Below are positions 44,442 to 53,027 of a stretch of DNA of 64,000 nucleotides, piece by piece (the first letter of the stretch is position 1; every line of letters starts with the position of its first letter). The notes beneath the pieces were generated by a model, which worked only from the letters and a program-made list of their open reading frames with translations, was not told the origin of the DNA and ran no database searches. The stretch lies in NCBI GenBank assembly GCA_027486405.1, contig JAIXPD010000054.1:1-64000 (forward strand), given 5' to 3'. Origin of the DNA: Azospirillum sp. (GTDB taxonomy: Bacteria; Pseudomonadota; Alphaproteobacteria; Azospirillales; Azospirillaceae). The position numbers and the translations under genes are program-made.

Positions 44442-45344
44442 ATGATCGTCTCCGCCAGCTACAAGACCGACATTCCCGCCTTTTACGGGCGCTGGTTCCT
44501 CAACCGGCTCGACGCCGGGTTCTGCACCATGGTCAACCCCTACAACGGCAAACGCCTGCGCGTGGAGTTGACCCGTCCGGCGGTGGACGGGTTCGTGTTC
44601 TGGACCAAGAACATCGGCCCGTTTCTCGACGGGTTGGCCCAGGTGGCGGCGCGCGGCTTTCCCTTTGTCGTCCAGCACAGCGTCACCGGCCTGCCGGGAT
44701 CGCTGGAACGCTCCGTGCCGGATTGGCGGTTGACGGCGGAGCGGCTGGCGGGGGTGCGCGACCGTTGGGGGCCGCGCGCGGTGGTCTGGCGGTATGATCC
44801 CATCGTCCTCACCGCCGACACGCCGCCCACCTGGCACCGGGAAACCTTCGCGGCGCTGGCACGCGCCCTGCGCGGCACGACGGACGAGGTGGTGGTGTCC
44901 TTCCTGGAACCCTACCGCAAGACGGCGCGCAATCTGGCGGCGGCGGGGGTGGCGTGGCGCGATCCCGATCTGGCGGACAAGCGCGCTCTGTTGAGCGATC
45001 TGGCCGTTGTCGCGGCGGGGGAGGGGATGCGGCTGACCCTGTGCACCCAACCGGATCTGGTCGATCCGGCGGGCGGGGCATCAGGCTGGGGGCCTGCGCG
45101 CTGCGTGGACGCGGCCCGCCTGTCGGACGTCGCCGGGCGGGCGCTGGCGGCGCGGGAGAAGGGCAACCGCCCCGGCTGCCTGTGCGCCGAAAGCCGGGAC
45201 ATCGGCGATTACGACAGTTGCCCGCACGGCTGCGTCTATTGCTACGCCGTGGCGAGCCGGGCGGCGGCGCAGCGGCGCTTCGCCCGGCACGACCCGGCGG
45301 GGGAGTCGCTGGTCCCGCGCCCGCTTACGGGCACACCTTCTTGA
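44442..45344 (+). CDS. DUF1848 family protein
   Basis: The 300-residue protein starts MIVSASYKTDIPAFYGRWF, the typical DUF1848 N-terminus. It ends with a cysteine cluster (CLCAESRDIGDYDSCPHGCV, then YCYA) that probably binds an iron-sulphur cluster, and the fold is radical-SAM-like in layout. The function of the family is unknown. ATG at 44442 follows a GGTGGGGGG ribosome site, and the longer frame from 44304 is rejected. Its last 20 bp overlap the end of the opposite-strand CheY gene. Confidence 0.88.
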   Translation: MIVSASYKTDIPAFYGRWFLNRLDAGFCTMVNPYNGKRLRVELTRPAVDGFVFWTKNIGPFLDGLAQVAARGFPFVVQHSVTGLPGSLERSVPDWRLTAERLAGVRDRWGPRAVVWRYDPIVLTADTPPTWHRETFAALARALRGTTDEVVVSFLEPYRKTARNLAAAGVAWRDPDLADKRALLSDLAVVAAGEGMRLTLCTQPDLVDPAGGASGWGPARCVDAARLSDVAGRALAAREKGNRPGCLCAESRDIGDYDSCPHGCVYCYAVASRAAAQRRFARHDPAGESLVPRPLTGTPS

Positions 45345-45690
45345 CGGTTTCGACCAGCTTTTCCGGGTTGAAGGGCTTGACCAGCCAGCCGGTGGCCCCG
45401 GCCTCGCGCCCGGCGGTCTTCTTGGCCGGGTCGGCTTCGGTGGTCAGCAGCAGGATCGGGGTGGCGCGGTTGGTGGCGGTCCCCCGGATCGCCTTGGTCA
45501 GCGCCAGGCCATCCATGCCCGGCATGTTCAGATCGGTGATGATGCAGTCGAATTTCCGCTGATTGACCAACTGCAACGCCGCCGTGCCGTCTGCGGCTTC
45601 AGCAACGCTGTAACCGGCCTTTTGCAGGGTGAAGCCGACCATGTCGCGGATGGTCTTGGAGTCATCAACGGTCAGAACGCTTTTGGCCAT
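45325..45690 (-). CDS. single-domain response regulator (CheY-like)
   Basis: The 121-residue receiver domain has the acidic pocket (VDDSKTIRD), phosphoacceptor Asp53 (CIITDLNMPGMDG), the switch Thr (LLLTTEAD) and Lys105 (LVKPF). There is no output domain, so it acts like CheY through protein contacts, for example at the flagellar motor or a histidine kinase. No chemotaxis genes are adjacent. ATG at 45690 gives the usual MAKSVLTVDDS start. The 3' end overlaps the DUF1848 gene tail-to-tail. Confidence 0.93.
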   Translation of the reverse strand: MAKSVLTVDDSKTIRDMVGFTLQKAGYSVAEAADGTAALQLVNQRKFDCIITDLNMPGMDGLALTKAIRGTATNRATPILLLTTEADPAKKTAGREAGATGWLVKPFNPEKLVETVKKVCP

Positions 45691-45808
45691 GAGGCTTCTC
45701 CAGGCGGTTCCCGTGGGGGTCCTTTGCGGGCGCGGTTCCCTTGCGGGGCGGCACACCGCCAAGCCCTAGGCAATTTTGCGAGCGCGGTCAACCGGATGGC
45801 GAACCGGA

Positions 45809-46054
45809 CAGGGCAATCGCTTGAACGAGCGGTCATCATCACGCAAGCAAGAATAGACACGGATTTCACGGATAAAAGGATGGATTGCACGGATTCTTGA
45901 CTCCAATTGCCTCCCACACCCCGTCAGGAGGGGTGCCGCAAAATGGCAAACAGGGTGCTCTGAGGCGCGTTCCGCGAAATCCGCGAAAAAATCCGTGGAA
46001 TCCGTGTCCATTCTTGTTTTGGTAGGGTGCACAATGCTTCAAGCGATTGCCCTT
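45809..46054 (+). mobile_element. MITE-like element, copy C
   Basis: A 246-bp element with near-perfect terminal inverted repeats (CAGGGCAATCGCTTGAA and its complement), inner inverted segments (CAAGAATAGACACGGATTT on the left, its near complement on the right) and a central hairpin (45917-45922/45930-45935). Flanks GCGAACCGGA (45799-45808) and GCGAACCGGG (46055-46064) match at 9 of 10 positions, indicating a target-site duplication. It lies between the CheY gene and grpE. Longer open frames inside it are by-products of the repeat. Confidence 0.88.
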
Positions 46055-46107
46055 GCGAACCGGGCGGCGGCGGCGGTGGGGCCGCCCGCCGTCCGGTTGC
46101 GTCACGG

Positions 46108-46692
46108 TCAGGCGGTGGTGTTGATGTGCTGGCCACCGGCGTCGGTCGGGCTGGCCTTGGCCACGCCGACCATGGCTTCGCGCAGCAGGCGGCCATGGAT
46201 GGTGTAGCCGGGCTGGAGCACCTGGACGACGGTTCCCGCCGGTTTGCCGGTGTTTTCGATCTCGAACATCACCTGATGGAAATTCGGGTCGAACATCTCC
46301 CCGGTCGGGTCGATGCGCTTGATCCCGGCGCGGTCGAAGGCGGCGAACAGTTGGCGTTCGGTCGCCTCGACGCCCACGGCCAACCCCTTGACCATTTCGT
46401 CCTGCTCGCGGCCTTCGGCCGGAACGGCGTCCAGGGCGCGGCGCAGGTTGTCGGCCACCGACACCAGCTCCTTGGCGAAGCTGGAGACGGCGAATTTGCT
46501 GGCGTCCTCGCGGTCGCGCTGGGCGCGGCGGCGGGTGTTTTCGGCTTCCGCCATGGCGCGCAGAACCTGATCCTTCAGGTTGGCGACCTCGGCCTCCAGC
46601 GCGGCGACGCGGTCGGCGGGGGCGTCGGTGGCGGTCTCGGCGGCGGGGGTGTCCACCTCGGTCTCGGCGGGCTTGGTCTGCTCTTCGCTCAT
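46108..46692 (-). CDS. grpE: nucleotide exchange factor GrpE
   Basis: The 194-residue protein releases ADP from DnaK. An acidic, disordered N-terminus precedes a long coiled-coil helix (from VAALEAEVANLKDQVLRAMA) and the C-terminal beta-wing with the GEMFDPNFHQVMF and VLQPGYTIHGRLLREAMVGV blocks. hrcA lies 55 bp upstream on the same strand, the common alphaproteobacterial hrcA-grpE pair, probably co-transcribed. dnaK-dnaJ lie 3.4 kb away. Confidence 0.96.
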   Translation of the reverse strand: MSEEQTKPAETEVDTPAAETATDAPADRVAALEAEVANLKDQVLRAMAEAENTRRRAQRDREDASKFAVSSFAKELVSVADNLRRALDAVPAEGREQDEMVKGLAVGVEATERQLFAAFDRAGIKRIDPTGEMFDPNFHQVMFEIENTGKPAGTVVQVLQPGYTIHGRLLREAMVGVAKASPTDAGGQHINTTA

Positions 46693-46747
46693 GGAATTCT
46701 CGGCTTCTTGGTTCGGTCGATTGAGGCGGGTTGCGGGTGAAAACCGG

Positions 46748-47800
46748 TCAGCCGACCAGACGGCTGACCACCTTGGCGGTGTAATCCACCAGCGGGATGA
46801 TGCGGGCGTAGTTGATGCGGGTCGGGCCGATGACGCCGATGGCCCCGATCACCTGTTCCCGGCTGTTCTGAAAGGGCGAGATGATCATGGTGCAACCGCT
46901 GTGGTTGAACAGCACATTCTCCGCCCCGATGAAAATCTGCACGCCGTCGCCCCGCCCGGTGGCGTCGAGCAGGCGCAGCATCGCTTCCTTGGTCTCCAGC
47001 GCTTCGAACAGCGACCGCACCCGCTCCAGGTCGGAGATGGCGGTCACGTCCTCCAGCAGCTTGGATTGGCCGCGCACGATGAGTTGGCCGGAATCCATCC
47101 CGGCGCTGCCCGACCAGGTGGCCAGACCGGCGGCGACGACGCGGCGCGACAGCTCGTCCAACTCGGTCTGCTGCTCCTGGATTTCGGTCAGCACGTCCTG
47201 GCGGGCCTCGTCCAGCGTGCGGCCGACCAGCCGGGCGCTGAGGTAGTTCGACACGACTTGCAGCGTGGAGGCGGGCAGGCCGACCGGGACCTCGATCACG
47301 CGGTTTTCCACCAGCCCGTTTTCGTTGACCAGCACGACCAGCGCCCGGCCCGGCCCCAGGGCGACGAATTCGATGTGCTTCAGCGGCCGGTCGGTCTTGG
47401 GGGCCAGCACCAGCCCGGCGCAGCGCGACAGGCCGGACAGCATGCCGGTGGCCTCCGACAGCACATCGGCCAGGGCGCGTCCGGATCCGGCGCATTGCGC
47501 CTCGATCGTCACCCGTTCCTCGTCGGTCAGGGCGCCGACCTCCAACAGGCCGTTCACGAACATGCGCAGCCCGGCGTCGGTGGGGATGCGCCCGGCCGAC
47601 GCGTGCGGGGCGTAGAGCAGCCCCTGTTCCTCCAGATCCGCCATGACGTTGCGGATGGTGGCGGGCGACAGGGTCATGCCCAGCCGCCGCGAAATCGTGC
47701 GCGACCCCACCGGTTCGCCCGACGCCACATAGGCGTCGACGATCAACCGGAAAATGTCGCGCGACCGCTGGTTCAGCTCGGAGATCATGGCCTGGAACAT
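46748..47800 (-). CDS. hrcA: heat-inducible transcription repressor HrcA
   Basis: The 350-residue repressor classically binds CIRCE operators. The N-terminal winged HTH (RLGMTLSPATIRNVMADLEE) and the C-terminal GAF-like oligomerisation part (ending GPTRINYARIIPLVDYTAKV) are present. ATGs at 47800 and 47788 are both possible starts. No CIRCE sequence (TTAGCACTC-N9-GAGTGCTAA) is seen in front of hrcA, grpE or dnaK. Its targets may lie elsewhere, for example groESL, or its own operator may be the hairpin at 47810-47830. Confidence 0.95.
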   Translation of the reverse strand: MFQAMISELNQRSRDIFRLIVDAYVASGEPVGSRTISRRLGMTLSPATIRNVMADLEEQGLLYAPHASAGRIPTDAGLRMFVNGLLEVGALTDEERVTIEAQCAGSGRALADVLSEATGMLSGLSRCAGLVLAPKTDRPLKHIEFVALGPGRALVVLVNENGLVENRVIEVPVGLPASTLQVVSNYLSARLVGRTLDEARQDVLTEIQEQQTELDELSRRVVAAGLATWSGSAGMDSGQLIVRGQSKLLEDVTAISDLERVRSLFEALETKEAMLRLLDATGRGDGVQIFIGAENVLFNHSGCTMIISPFQNSREQVIGAIGVIGPTRINYARIIPLVDYTAKVVSRLVG

Positions 47801-47809
47801 CGGAACGGG

Positions 47810-47867
47810 GTTGAGGCGAAGCGCCTCAACGCCGTCCGAATTTAGGGAGATCAGACCGCCGAATCAA
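47810..47867 (-). promoter_or_regulatory. candidate hrcA promoter with inverted repeat at the start point
   Basis: On the minus strand TTGATT (47867-47862) and TAAATT (47844-47839) are 17 bp apart. Directly downstream a perfect 9-bp inverted repeat CGCCTCAAC/GTTGAGGCG (47810-47818 with 47822-47830, AAG centre) spans the expected start of the leader, a typical repressor position. Confidence 0.45.
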
Positions 47868-47887
47868 CGTGTCGGGCGCGCTTGTCC

Positions 47888-48634
47888 TCACGCCTCGGCA
47901 ACAAAGGCGCGGTATTGGGTGGCGATGGCGCTGACGGCGGCGTCAAACAGGCGCTGGCCGTGCTCCGGGCTGGCCAAGCCGGGGGCCGATCCGATGCGCC
48001 CGTCGGGGTAGCGGCGGCGGAAATCGCGGGCGTCGTGGAAGCCGCCCGCCGGGGCCTGTTCCGGTTCCATTGCCACCCGCTTGATCGCCTCGGGATGCGC
48101 GAACTGGGTCAGCGACACCTCGCTGGGGGTGGCGTGCGAGCCTTCCTTGCCCTGGTAGAACTCGCGCGACAGGCGGCCGATCTCCGGGTTTTCCCACCAA
48201 TTGACCAGGGTGCAGCGCAGATCCGGGGCGTCGCGGCCGCGCAAGGCCCGCTGTTCGGCGTAGACCTCGTAAAAGGCGGCGCGGATCGACGGGATGTTGC
48301 CGCCATGGCCGTTGATGAAGAAGAAGCGTTCGAACCCGTGTTCGGCCAGCGAACCGACGTAATCGCGGATCACCGCGATCAGGGTGGATGGCTTCAGCGT
48401 CATCGAGCCGGGGAATTCCATGTGGTGCACGGCCATGCCCACCGGGATGGTGGGGCCGACCAGCGCGCCGGTGGCGTCGCCCACGCCGCGCGCGATCACC
48501 TCGGCGCAAATGGCGTCGGTGCCGACCAAGCCGTTCGGCCCGTGCTGTTCGGTGGAGCCGATGGGCATGACGATGCCCTTCGACGTCGTCAGATAGGCTT
48601 CGACCTCGATCCAGGTGCTGAGATGCAGTTGCAC
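47888..48634 (-). CDS. creatininase-family amidohydrolase
   Basis: The 248-residue product has the family metal-ligand blocks: PIGSTEQHGPNGLVGTDAIC (Glu, His, Asp), the NGHGGN motif and a later conserved Glu region. Relatives include creatininase, MftE and riboflavin/F420-pathway amidohydrolases, and the substrate here is unknown. A GTG at 48634 is the best start because MQLHLSTWIEVEAYL is the normal N-terminus. The long open frame upstream is rejected. Confidence 0.88.
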   Translation of the reverse strand: MQLHLSTWIEVEAYLTTSKGIVMPIGSTEQHGPNGLVGTDAICAEVIARGVGDATGALVGPTIPVGMAVHHMEFPGSMTLKPSTLIAVIRDYVGSLAEHGFERFFFINGHGGNIPSIRAAFYEVYAEQRALRGRDAPDLRCTLVNWWENPEIGRLSREFYQGKEGSHATPSEVSLTQFAHPEAIKRVAMEPEQAPAGGFHDARDFRRRYPDGRIGSAPGLASPEHGQRLFDAAVSAIATQYRAFVAEA

Positions 48635-48734
48635 GATGGTCCCGTCCCGCTGGGGTGATTGGTCCCACCAGCATAGGATGGCGGGTTTGCTCGACCAACC
48701 CCGCTCGGTGTGGGGTGCGTCATGCGGTGGACGC

Positions 48735-49181
48735 TTACGCCGGCCCATGAGCCTTGCGATGAGCGCCGTTCCAAGGCCGCAACGCCTGATCGGCGATCCA
48801 GCCCCCGGCCAGCAGGGCGGCGACGAACACCAGCGCCGACAGACCGTCGCCACCCAGCAGGACCAGCGCCGGGCCGGGACACACCCCGGCCAGCCCCCAG
48901 CCCAGCCCGAACAGGGCGGAGCCGCCGATCAACCGGGCGTCGATCCGCTTGGTGTCGGGCAGGCTGATCGTCTCGCCCAACAGGGCGACCGGCTGGCGGC
49001 GGGCGAGGGCGAAGGCGGGGGCGGCCACGGCGATGGCCCCGATCATGACGAAGGCCAGGGTCGGATCCCAGGCCCCGGCGACGTCGAGAAAGGCCAGAAC
49101 GCGGGCCGGATCGGTCATCCCGGCGACGATCAACCCGATTCCGAAGAGAAAGCCGAAAAGCCCGGCGGCAAGGCTGCGCAT
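48735..49181 (-). CDS. YeeE/YedE-type membrane protein, C-terminal half (DUF6691-like)
   Basis: The 148-residue protein has about four transmembrane helices and the conserved GVCPGPAL Cys-containing loop. Paired half-size YeeE/YedE proteins are thought to form a thiosulphate/sulphur-compound transporter like full-length YeeE. ATG at 49181 follows GGAGAG and starts 11 bp after the partner gene's stop. Regulation is not evident, although AT-rich sequence upstream of the partner could be an operator. Confidence 0.87.
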   Translation of the reverse strand: MRSLAAGLFGFLFGIGLIVAGMTDPARVLAFLDVAGAWDPTLAFVMIGAIAVAAPAFALARRQPVALLGETISLPDTKRIDARLIGGSALFGLGWGLAGVCPGPALVLLGGDGLSALVFVAALLAGGWIADQALRPWNGAHRKAHGPA

Positions 49182-49192
49182 CGACACTCTCC

Positions 49193-49600
49193 TTACACCA
49201 GATGGCGCATGACGAAGACCGTCGCGGCGGCGGCGGCCATGAACACCAGCGTGGCGGCCAGCGAGCGCGGCGACAGGTTGGCGATGCCGCAGACGCCATG
49301 CCCGCTGGTGCAGCCCGACCCGATCCGCGTGCCGATCCCGACAATCAGCCCGGCGGCGATCAACAGCGAGGCCGGGTGCAGGGCGAAGGCGTCCGGCGTC
49401 GGAATCCCCCACAGCCGCGCCGCCAGCCCGGCGAGGATCAGGCCGCCGACAAAGGCCCATTGCCAAGGCGCGCCGCCCGGACGGACGGCGCGGGCCAGGA
49501 TGCCGCTGATCCCGGCGACCCGCCCATTCACCAACAGCATCCCCGCCGCCGCCGCGCCAATCAACGCGCCGCCGATCAAAGCCTCGATTGGACCCGCCAT
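49193..49600 (-). CDS. YeeE/YedE-type membrane protein, N-terminal half
   Basis: The 135-residue partner of the preceding gene has four hydrophobic helices and the diagnostic motif GSGCTSGHGVCGIANLSPRS with the two functionally important cysteines. The pair fits the split YeeE transporters common in proteobacteria, often next to sulphide-handling genes, which are absent here. The FadL porin gene lies 104 bp upstream on the same strand. Confidence 0.9.
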   Translation of the reverse strand: MAGPIEALIGGALIGAAAAGMLLVNGRVAGISGILARAVRPGGAPWQWAFVGGLILAGLAARLWGIPTPDAFALHPASLLIAAGLIVGIGTRIGSGCTSGHGVCGIANLSPRSLAATLVFMAAAAATVFVMRHLV

Positions 49601-49704
49601 CGCGTCACCTCGTTTCCCCGCCCAACGCCGGGCGTTCCGTCCACGCGCCCCTTATTGCATAAACACTTTCTAATATAAAGGGGCTTCGCGGATCCGGTTC
49701 AGCG

Positions 49705-50976
49705 TCAGAAGCGCCAGGAGACGCCGCCGCCCAGCGCGATCTCGCTCAAGCGGATGTTGGCCTCGCCGCCGCCGAACCCGGCGGGGGGGAAACCGGCGGG
49801 GATGGACCCCGACCCCTTGACCGTCGTCGGCAGGCCATAGAGGCCATACAGGCTGACGTCGACGCTCTTGCTCACGCTCCAGGTCGCGCCAGCGGTGATT
49901 TGGTGTTGGATGGTGGCGGGGGCCAGGATGTTGAGGAAGGTTTGGCTCTGCGGGATCGGCTGGGTGGTGTAGCCATAGCCGACGCGGATTTGCCAATCTG
50001 GCGTCAGGGCGTAATTCGCCCCGATCTTGATCGAGGTGGTGTCCTTCCAGCCAAAGCCGGGGCCGTCGCTGGAGCCAAGCGCCCGCCCGGCGAGAAGGCG
50101 TTGGAAGCTGTTGCCGACCGCGCCGACGTCGCTGTAGGCGATCCGCCGGACGTCGGCGGCGAGGTCGAGCCTGTCCGACGCCTTGACGGCGACGCCAATC
50201 CCGTAGGAGGACGGAACGTCGAAATCCCCTTGGTCGGCGAACAGCCCTTTGTATTTTTTGAATCCGTCACCGTAGGTCTTCGACTGCCACGACGCGCCGA
50301 CCGACAGCCACGGCGTGATCTGGCCCAGCCAACCGACCCGGACGCCCGCCCCCCAAAAATCATCGCGGCCCTTGTTCGACACCGCCGAGGGCTGTTGGGA
50401 GAATCCGGCGAAGGCACCGATCCCCTGCGCCTTGAACCGTTCGTTGACGAGGTTCAGGGCGACGCCCAGGCTGTGCCCCTCGGCGATTTTGTAGGCGATG
50501 GTCGGGGAGATGAAGAGTTGCTGAAGATCGACGCCCGCCTTTCCGGTCGCGCCAAAGCGGGCGTAGGGGTTGTCGCGGTAGTCGGTGTTCATCCCGCCAT
50601 TGCCATAGACCGCCAGCCCCACCGCCAGCCGGTCGTTGAGTTGGCGGACATAGCCCAGCTCTGGAATGTAAAAGGCCCCCCGGTCGTTGCCGCCAAAGCT
50701 CTGGTCGGGGCCGAAGGCGTTGCCGGTGATCGTGGCGCTCCGCGTCGGGTGGAAGTAATCGACGCCCGCGTCCAGGCGGTTGCCGAGCGCGGTGGCGCTG
50801 GCCGGGTTGGCGGCGATGGACAGCGCCTCTTTGGGATAGGCGATGGCGACGCCCGCCATTCCTTTCGCCTGGGTCCCCACCCCATGGGTGAAATAGCCGT
50901 CGGTGGCGGCGGCGGGGTGCGCGGCACCAACCGCGAGGACAAGCCCGGCAAGGGCGGAAAGACGGAAGGGTTGCAT
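49705..50976 (-). CDS. FadL/OmpP1/TodX-family outer-membrane porin
   Basis: The 423-residue precursor has a signal peptide (about 24 residues, ending HPAAA) and starts the mature chain with TDGYFTHGVGTQAKGMAGVA, the N-terminal plug typical of FadL. Amphipathic beta strands follow and the chain ends in Phe (GVSWRF), as expected for BAM recognition. It imports hydrophobic molecules such as long-chain fatty acids. Identity of the substrate is unknown. Confidence 0.92.
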   Translation of the reverse strand: MQPFRLSALAGLVLAVGAAHPAAATDGYFTHGVGTQAKGMAGVAIAYPKEALSIAANPASATALGNRLDAGVDYFHPTRSATITGNAFGPDQSFGGNDRGAFYIPELGYVRQLNDRLAVGLAVYGNGGMNTDYRDNPYARFGATGKAGVDLQQLFISPTIAYKIAEGHSLGVALNLVNERFKAQGIGAFAGFSQQPSAVSNKGRDDFWGAGVRVGWLGQITPWLSVGASWQSKTYGDGFKKYKGLFADQGDFDVPSSYGIGVAVKASDRLDLAADVRRIAYSDVGAVGNSFQRLLAGRALGSSDGPGFGWKDTTSIKIGANYALTPDWQIRVGYGYTTQPIPQSQTFLNILAPATIQHQITAGATWSVSKSVDVSLYGLYGLPTTVKGSGSIPAGFPPAGFGGGEANIRLSEIALGGGVSWRF

Positions 50977-51238
50977 GGGCCTCTCTGACGGTCGGGGTGT
51001 GATGCGATGCGCGTGTGATTAACCCACATTGAGCATGTAAATTATGTGTATTTTATTTATATAAATCTACTAAATCAATATTGTTATGAGGCGACCGGGC
51101 GGATGGTTTGACCGAACGGCGCATGATCCACCTAAGATGATTGTTGGCTCTGGGATCATCGCGGAACGGGATTGACCGGATGGCTTTCCTCCCGCCATAC
51201 ACAGGCGTGCAATCAGGCTCTGCAACGAGGGTTCGCTC
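50977..51238. other. intergenic region between fadL-like and comM genes
   Basis: This 262-bp divergent promoter region contains a strongly A/T-rich core at about 51018-51085. Several promoter-like TATA tracts occur, but no pair is good enough to name. No gene is seen. Confidence 0.4.
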
Positions 51239-52768
51239 TTGGTCGCTCGCATCAACACCGTGGCGTTTCAGGGCATCGAGGTGCTGGGCATCGACGTGCA
51301 GGTGCAGATGTCCGGCGGCATCGTCGCCTTCACCATCGTCGGGCTGCCGGACAAGGCGGTGGCCGAAAGCCGCGAGCGGGTGCGCGCGGCGCTGCACGCG
51401 CTGGGGCTGGCGCTGCCCGCCAAGCGCATCACCGTCAACCTCGCCCCGGCGGACGTGCTGAAGGAGGGCAGCCATTTCGATCTGCCCATCGCGCTGGCGC
51501 TGCTGACCGTGATGGGCGTGCTGCCGGACGCGGAGATGGCCCGCTACGTCGCCTTAGGCGAACTGGCGTTGGACGGGGCCTTGACCCCGGTGGCCGGGGT
51601 GTTGCCCGCCGCCATCGACGCGCTGGCCCACGACCGGGGCTTGATCTGCCCGGCGGCCTGCGGCGGCGAAGCGGCCTGGGCCGGGCCGGATCTGGAAGTG
51701 CTGGCCCCCGCGACCCTGCTGGCGCTCATCAACCATTTCAAGGGCAGCCAGGTGCTGACCCCGCCCAAGCCACGCCTTCAGGAATCCGGGCCGCCGCCGC
51801 TCGACCTGCGCGACGTCAAGGGCAACGAAACCGCCAAGCGGGCGTTGGAGGTGGCCGCCGCCGGATCCCACAACCTGCTGATGATCGGCCCGCCCGGATC
51901 GGGCAAATCCATGCTCGCCGCCCGGCTGCCCGGCCTGCTGCCGCCGCTCGACCCGGCGGAGGCGCTGGAGGTGTCGATGATCCACAGCGTCGGCGGGCTG
52001 TTGGAGGATGGCAAGCTGTTGCGTCAACGCCCCTACCGCGCGCCGCACCAGTCGGCCAGCCTGCCCGCCCTGGTCGGCGGCGGCACACGGGCCAAGCCGG
52101 GGGAAATCTCCCTGGCGCATCAAGGCGTTCTCTTCCTCGACGAACTGCCGGAATTTCCCCGCCCGCTGTTGGAGGCGCTGCGCCAACCGCTGGAAACCGG
52201 CAGGGCGGTGGTCAGCCGGGCCAACCACCACGTCACCTACCCGGCGCGCGTCCAGTTGATCGCGGCGATGAACCCGTGCCGCTGCGGCCATCTGGACGAC
52301 GCGTCGCTCGCCTGCGCCCGCGCGCCCAAATGCGCCCTGGATTATCAGTCGAAAATCAGCGGCCCGCTGTTCGACCGCATCGATCTGCACATCGATGTGC
52401 CCGCCGTCAGCCCCGCCGACCTCAGCCTGCCGCCGCCCGCCGAGGGCAGCGCCGAGGTGGCCGCGCGGGTGGCGGTGGCCCGCGCCATCCAGGCGGAACG
52501 TTACGCCGGTCACGCGGGCGGCGGTGGCCCGGCGGTCCGCACCAACGCCGAAGCCGATGGCGAATTGCTGGAACGCGTCGCCGCCCCCGACGCCGACGGC
52601 CGCGCCCTGCTGACCGACGCGGCGGAGCGGATGAAGCTGTCGGCGCGCGGCTATCACCGGGTGATGCGGGTGGCGCGCACGCTGGCCGATCTGGGCGGCG
52701 GCGGCGGGGTGCGGCGGCGGCACATCGCCGAAGCGCTCAGTTACCGCCGGATCGCGCCGGGGCGGTGA
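51239..52768 (+). CDS. comM: YifB/ComM-family Mg-chelatase-like AAA+ ATPase
   Basis: The 509-residue protein is a hexameric helicase that promotes branch migration in natural transformation. An N-terminal ChlI-type domain (NTVAFQGIEVLGIDVQVQMS) precedes Walker A GPPGSGKSMLAARL, a Cys motif (MNPCRCGH then CARAPKCALDYQ) and the C-terminal Mg-chelatase domain. TTG at 51239, preceded by CGAGGG, is the most suitable start, and no ATG is available nearby in frame. Alphaproteobacteria often keep the gene without proven competence. Confidence 0.9.
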   Translation: MVARINTVAFQGIEVLGIDVQVQMSGGIVAFTIVGLPDKAVAESRERVRAALHALGLALPAKRITVNLAPADVLKEGSHFDLPIALALLTVMGVLPDAEMARYVALGELALDGALTPVAGVLPAAIDALAHDRGLICPAACGGEAAWAGPDLEVLAPATLLALINHFKGSQVLTPPKPRLQESGPPPLDLRDVKGNETAKRALEVAAAGSHNLLMIGPPGSGKSMLAARLPGLLPPLDPAEALEVSMIHSVGGLLEDGKLLRQRPYRAPHQSASLPALVGGGTRAKPGEISLAHQGVLFLDELPEFPRPLLEALRQPLETGRAVVSRANHHVTYPARVQLIAAMNPCRCGHLDDASLACARAPKCALDYQSKISGPLFDRIDLHIDVPAVSPADLSLPPPAEGSAEVAARVAVARAIQAERYAGHAGGGGPAVRTNAEADGELLERVAAPDADGRALLTDAAERMKLSARGYHRVMRVARTLADLGGGGGVRRRHIAEALSYRRIAPGR

Positions 52769-52779
52769 GGGCGGCTGAC

Positions 52780-53016
52780 TCAGGGTGTGCTTTTGGCCAG
52801 GGCAATGGCGGCTTCGATCGCCTTGCGGGCTTGTGGGCTGTTTTTCCAGCAACTGCTGCCAACCGCGACCGCCGCCGCCGCGCACAGGGCGGCGGCGTCC
52901 TGTTGGGCGAGCGTGGACAGGCTGTGGATGCCAAGCTGCTCCAACCGCGCGATCACCGTCGGGCCAACCCCTTTGACGGCCAACAGGCGATTCCGTTCGT
53001 CCGGTGAGAAGGGCAT
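52780..53016 (-). CDS. small helix-hairpin-helix protein
   Basis: The 78-residue product has the HhH signature RLLAVKGVGPTVIARLEQLG followed by SLSTLAQQDAAAL, as in stand-alone DNA-binding HhH proteins (DUF4332/TfoX-C-like). It begins 11 bp after the alpha/beta hydrolase stop on the same strand and is probably co-transcribed. ATG at 53016 fits well. Confidence 0.75.
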   Translation of the reverse strand: MPFSPDERNRLLAVKGVGPTVIARLEQLGIHSLSTLAQQDAAALCAAAAVAVGSSCWKNSPQARKAIEAAIALAKSTP

Positions 53017-53027
53017 GGAGCCGTGTC

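Noticed and set aside
45810..46053. Short frames inside the MITE copies (for example peptides with SVKSVSILVC)
   Set aside because: The same peptides recur only because the DNA is repeated. They lack ribosome sites and their reading frames are not preserved among copies.
49601..49704. BigR/SqrR-type operator upstream of the YeeE pair
   Set aside because: The region is AT-rich and has a weak symmetry, but no convincing inverted repeat of the expected type could be defined.
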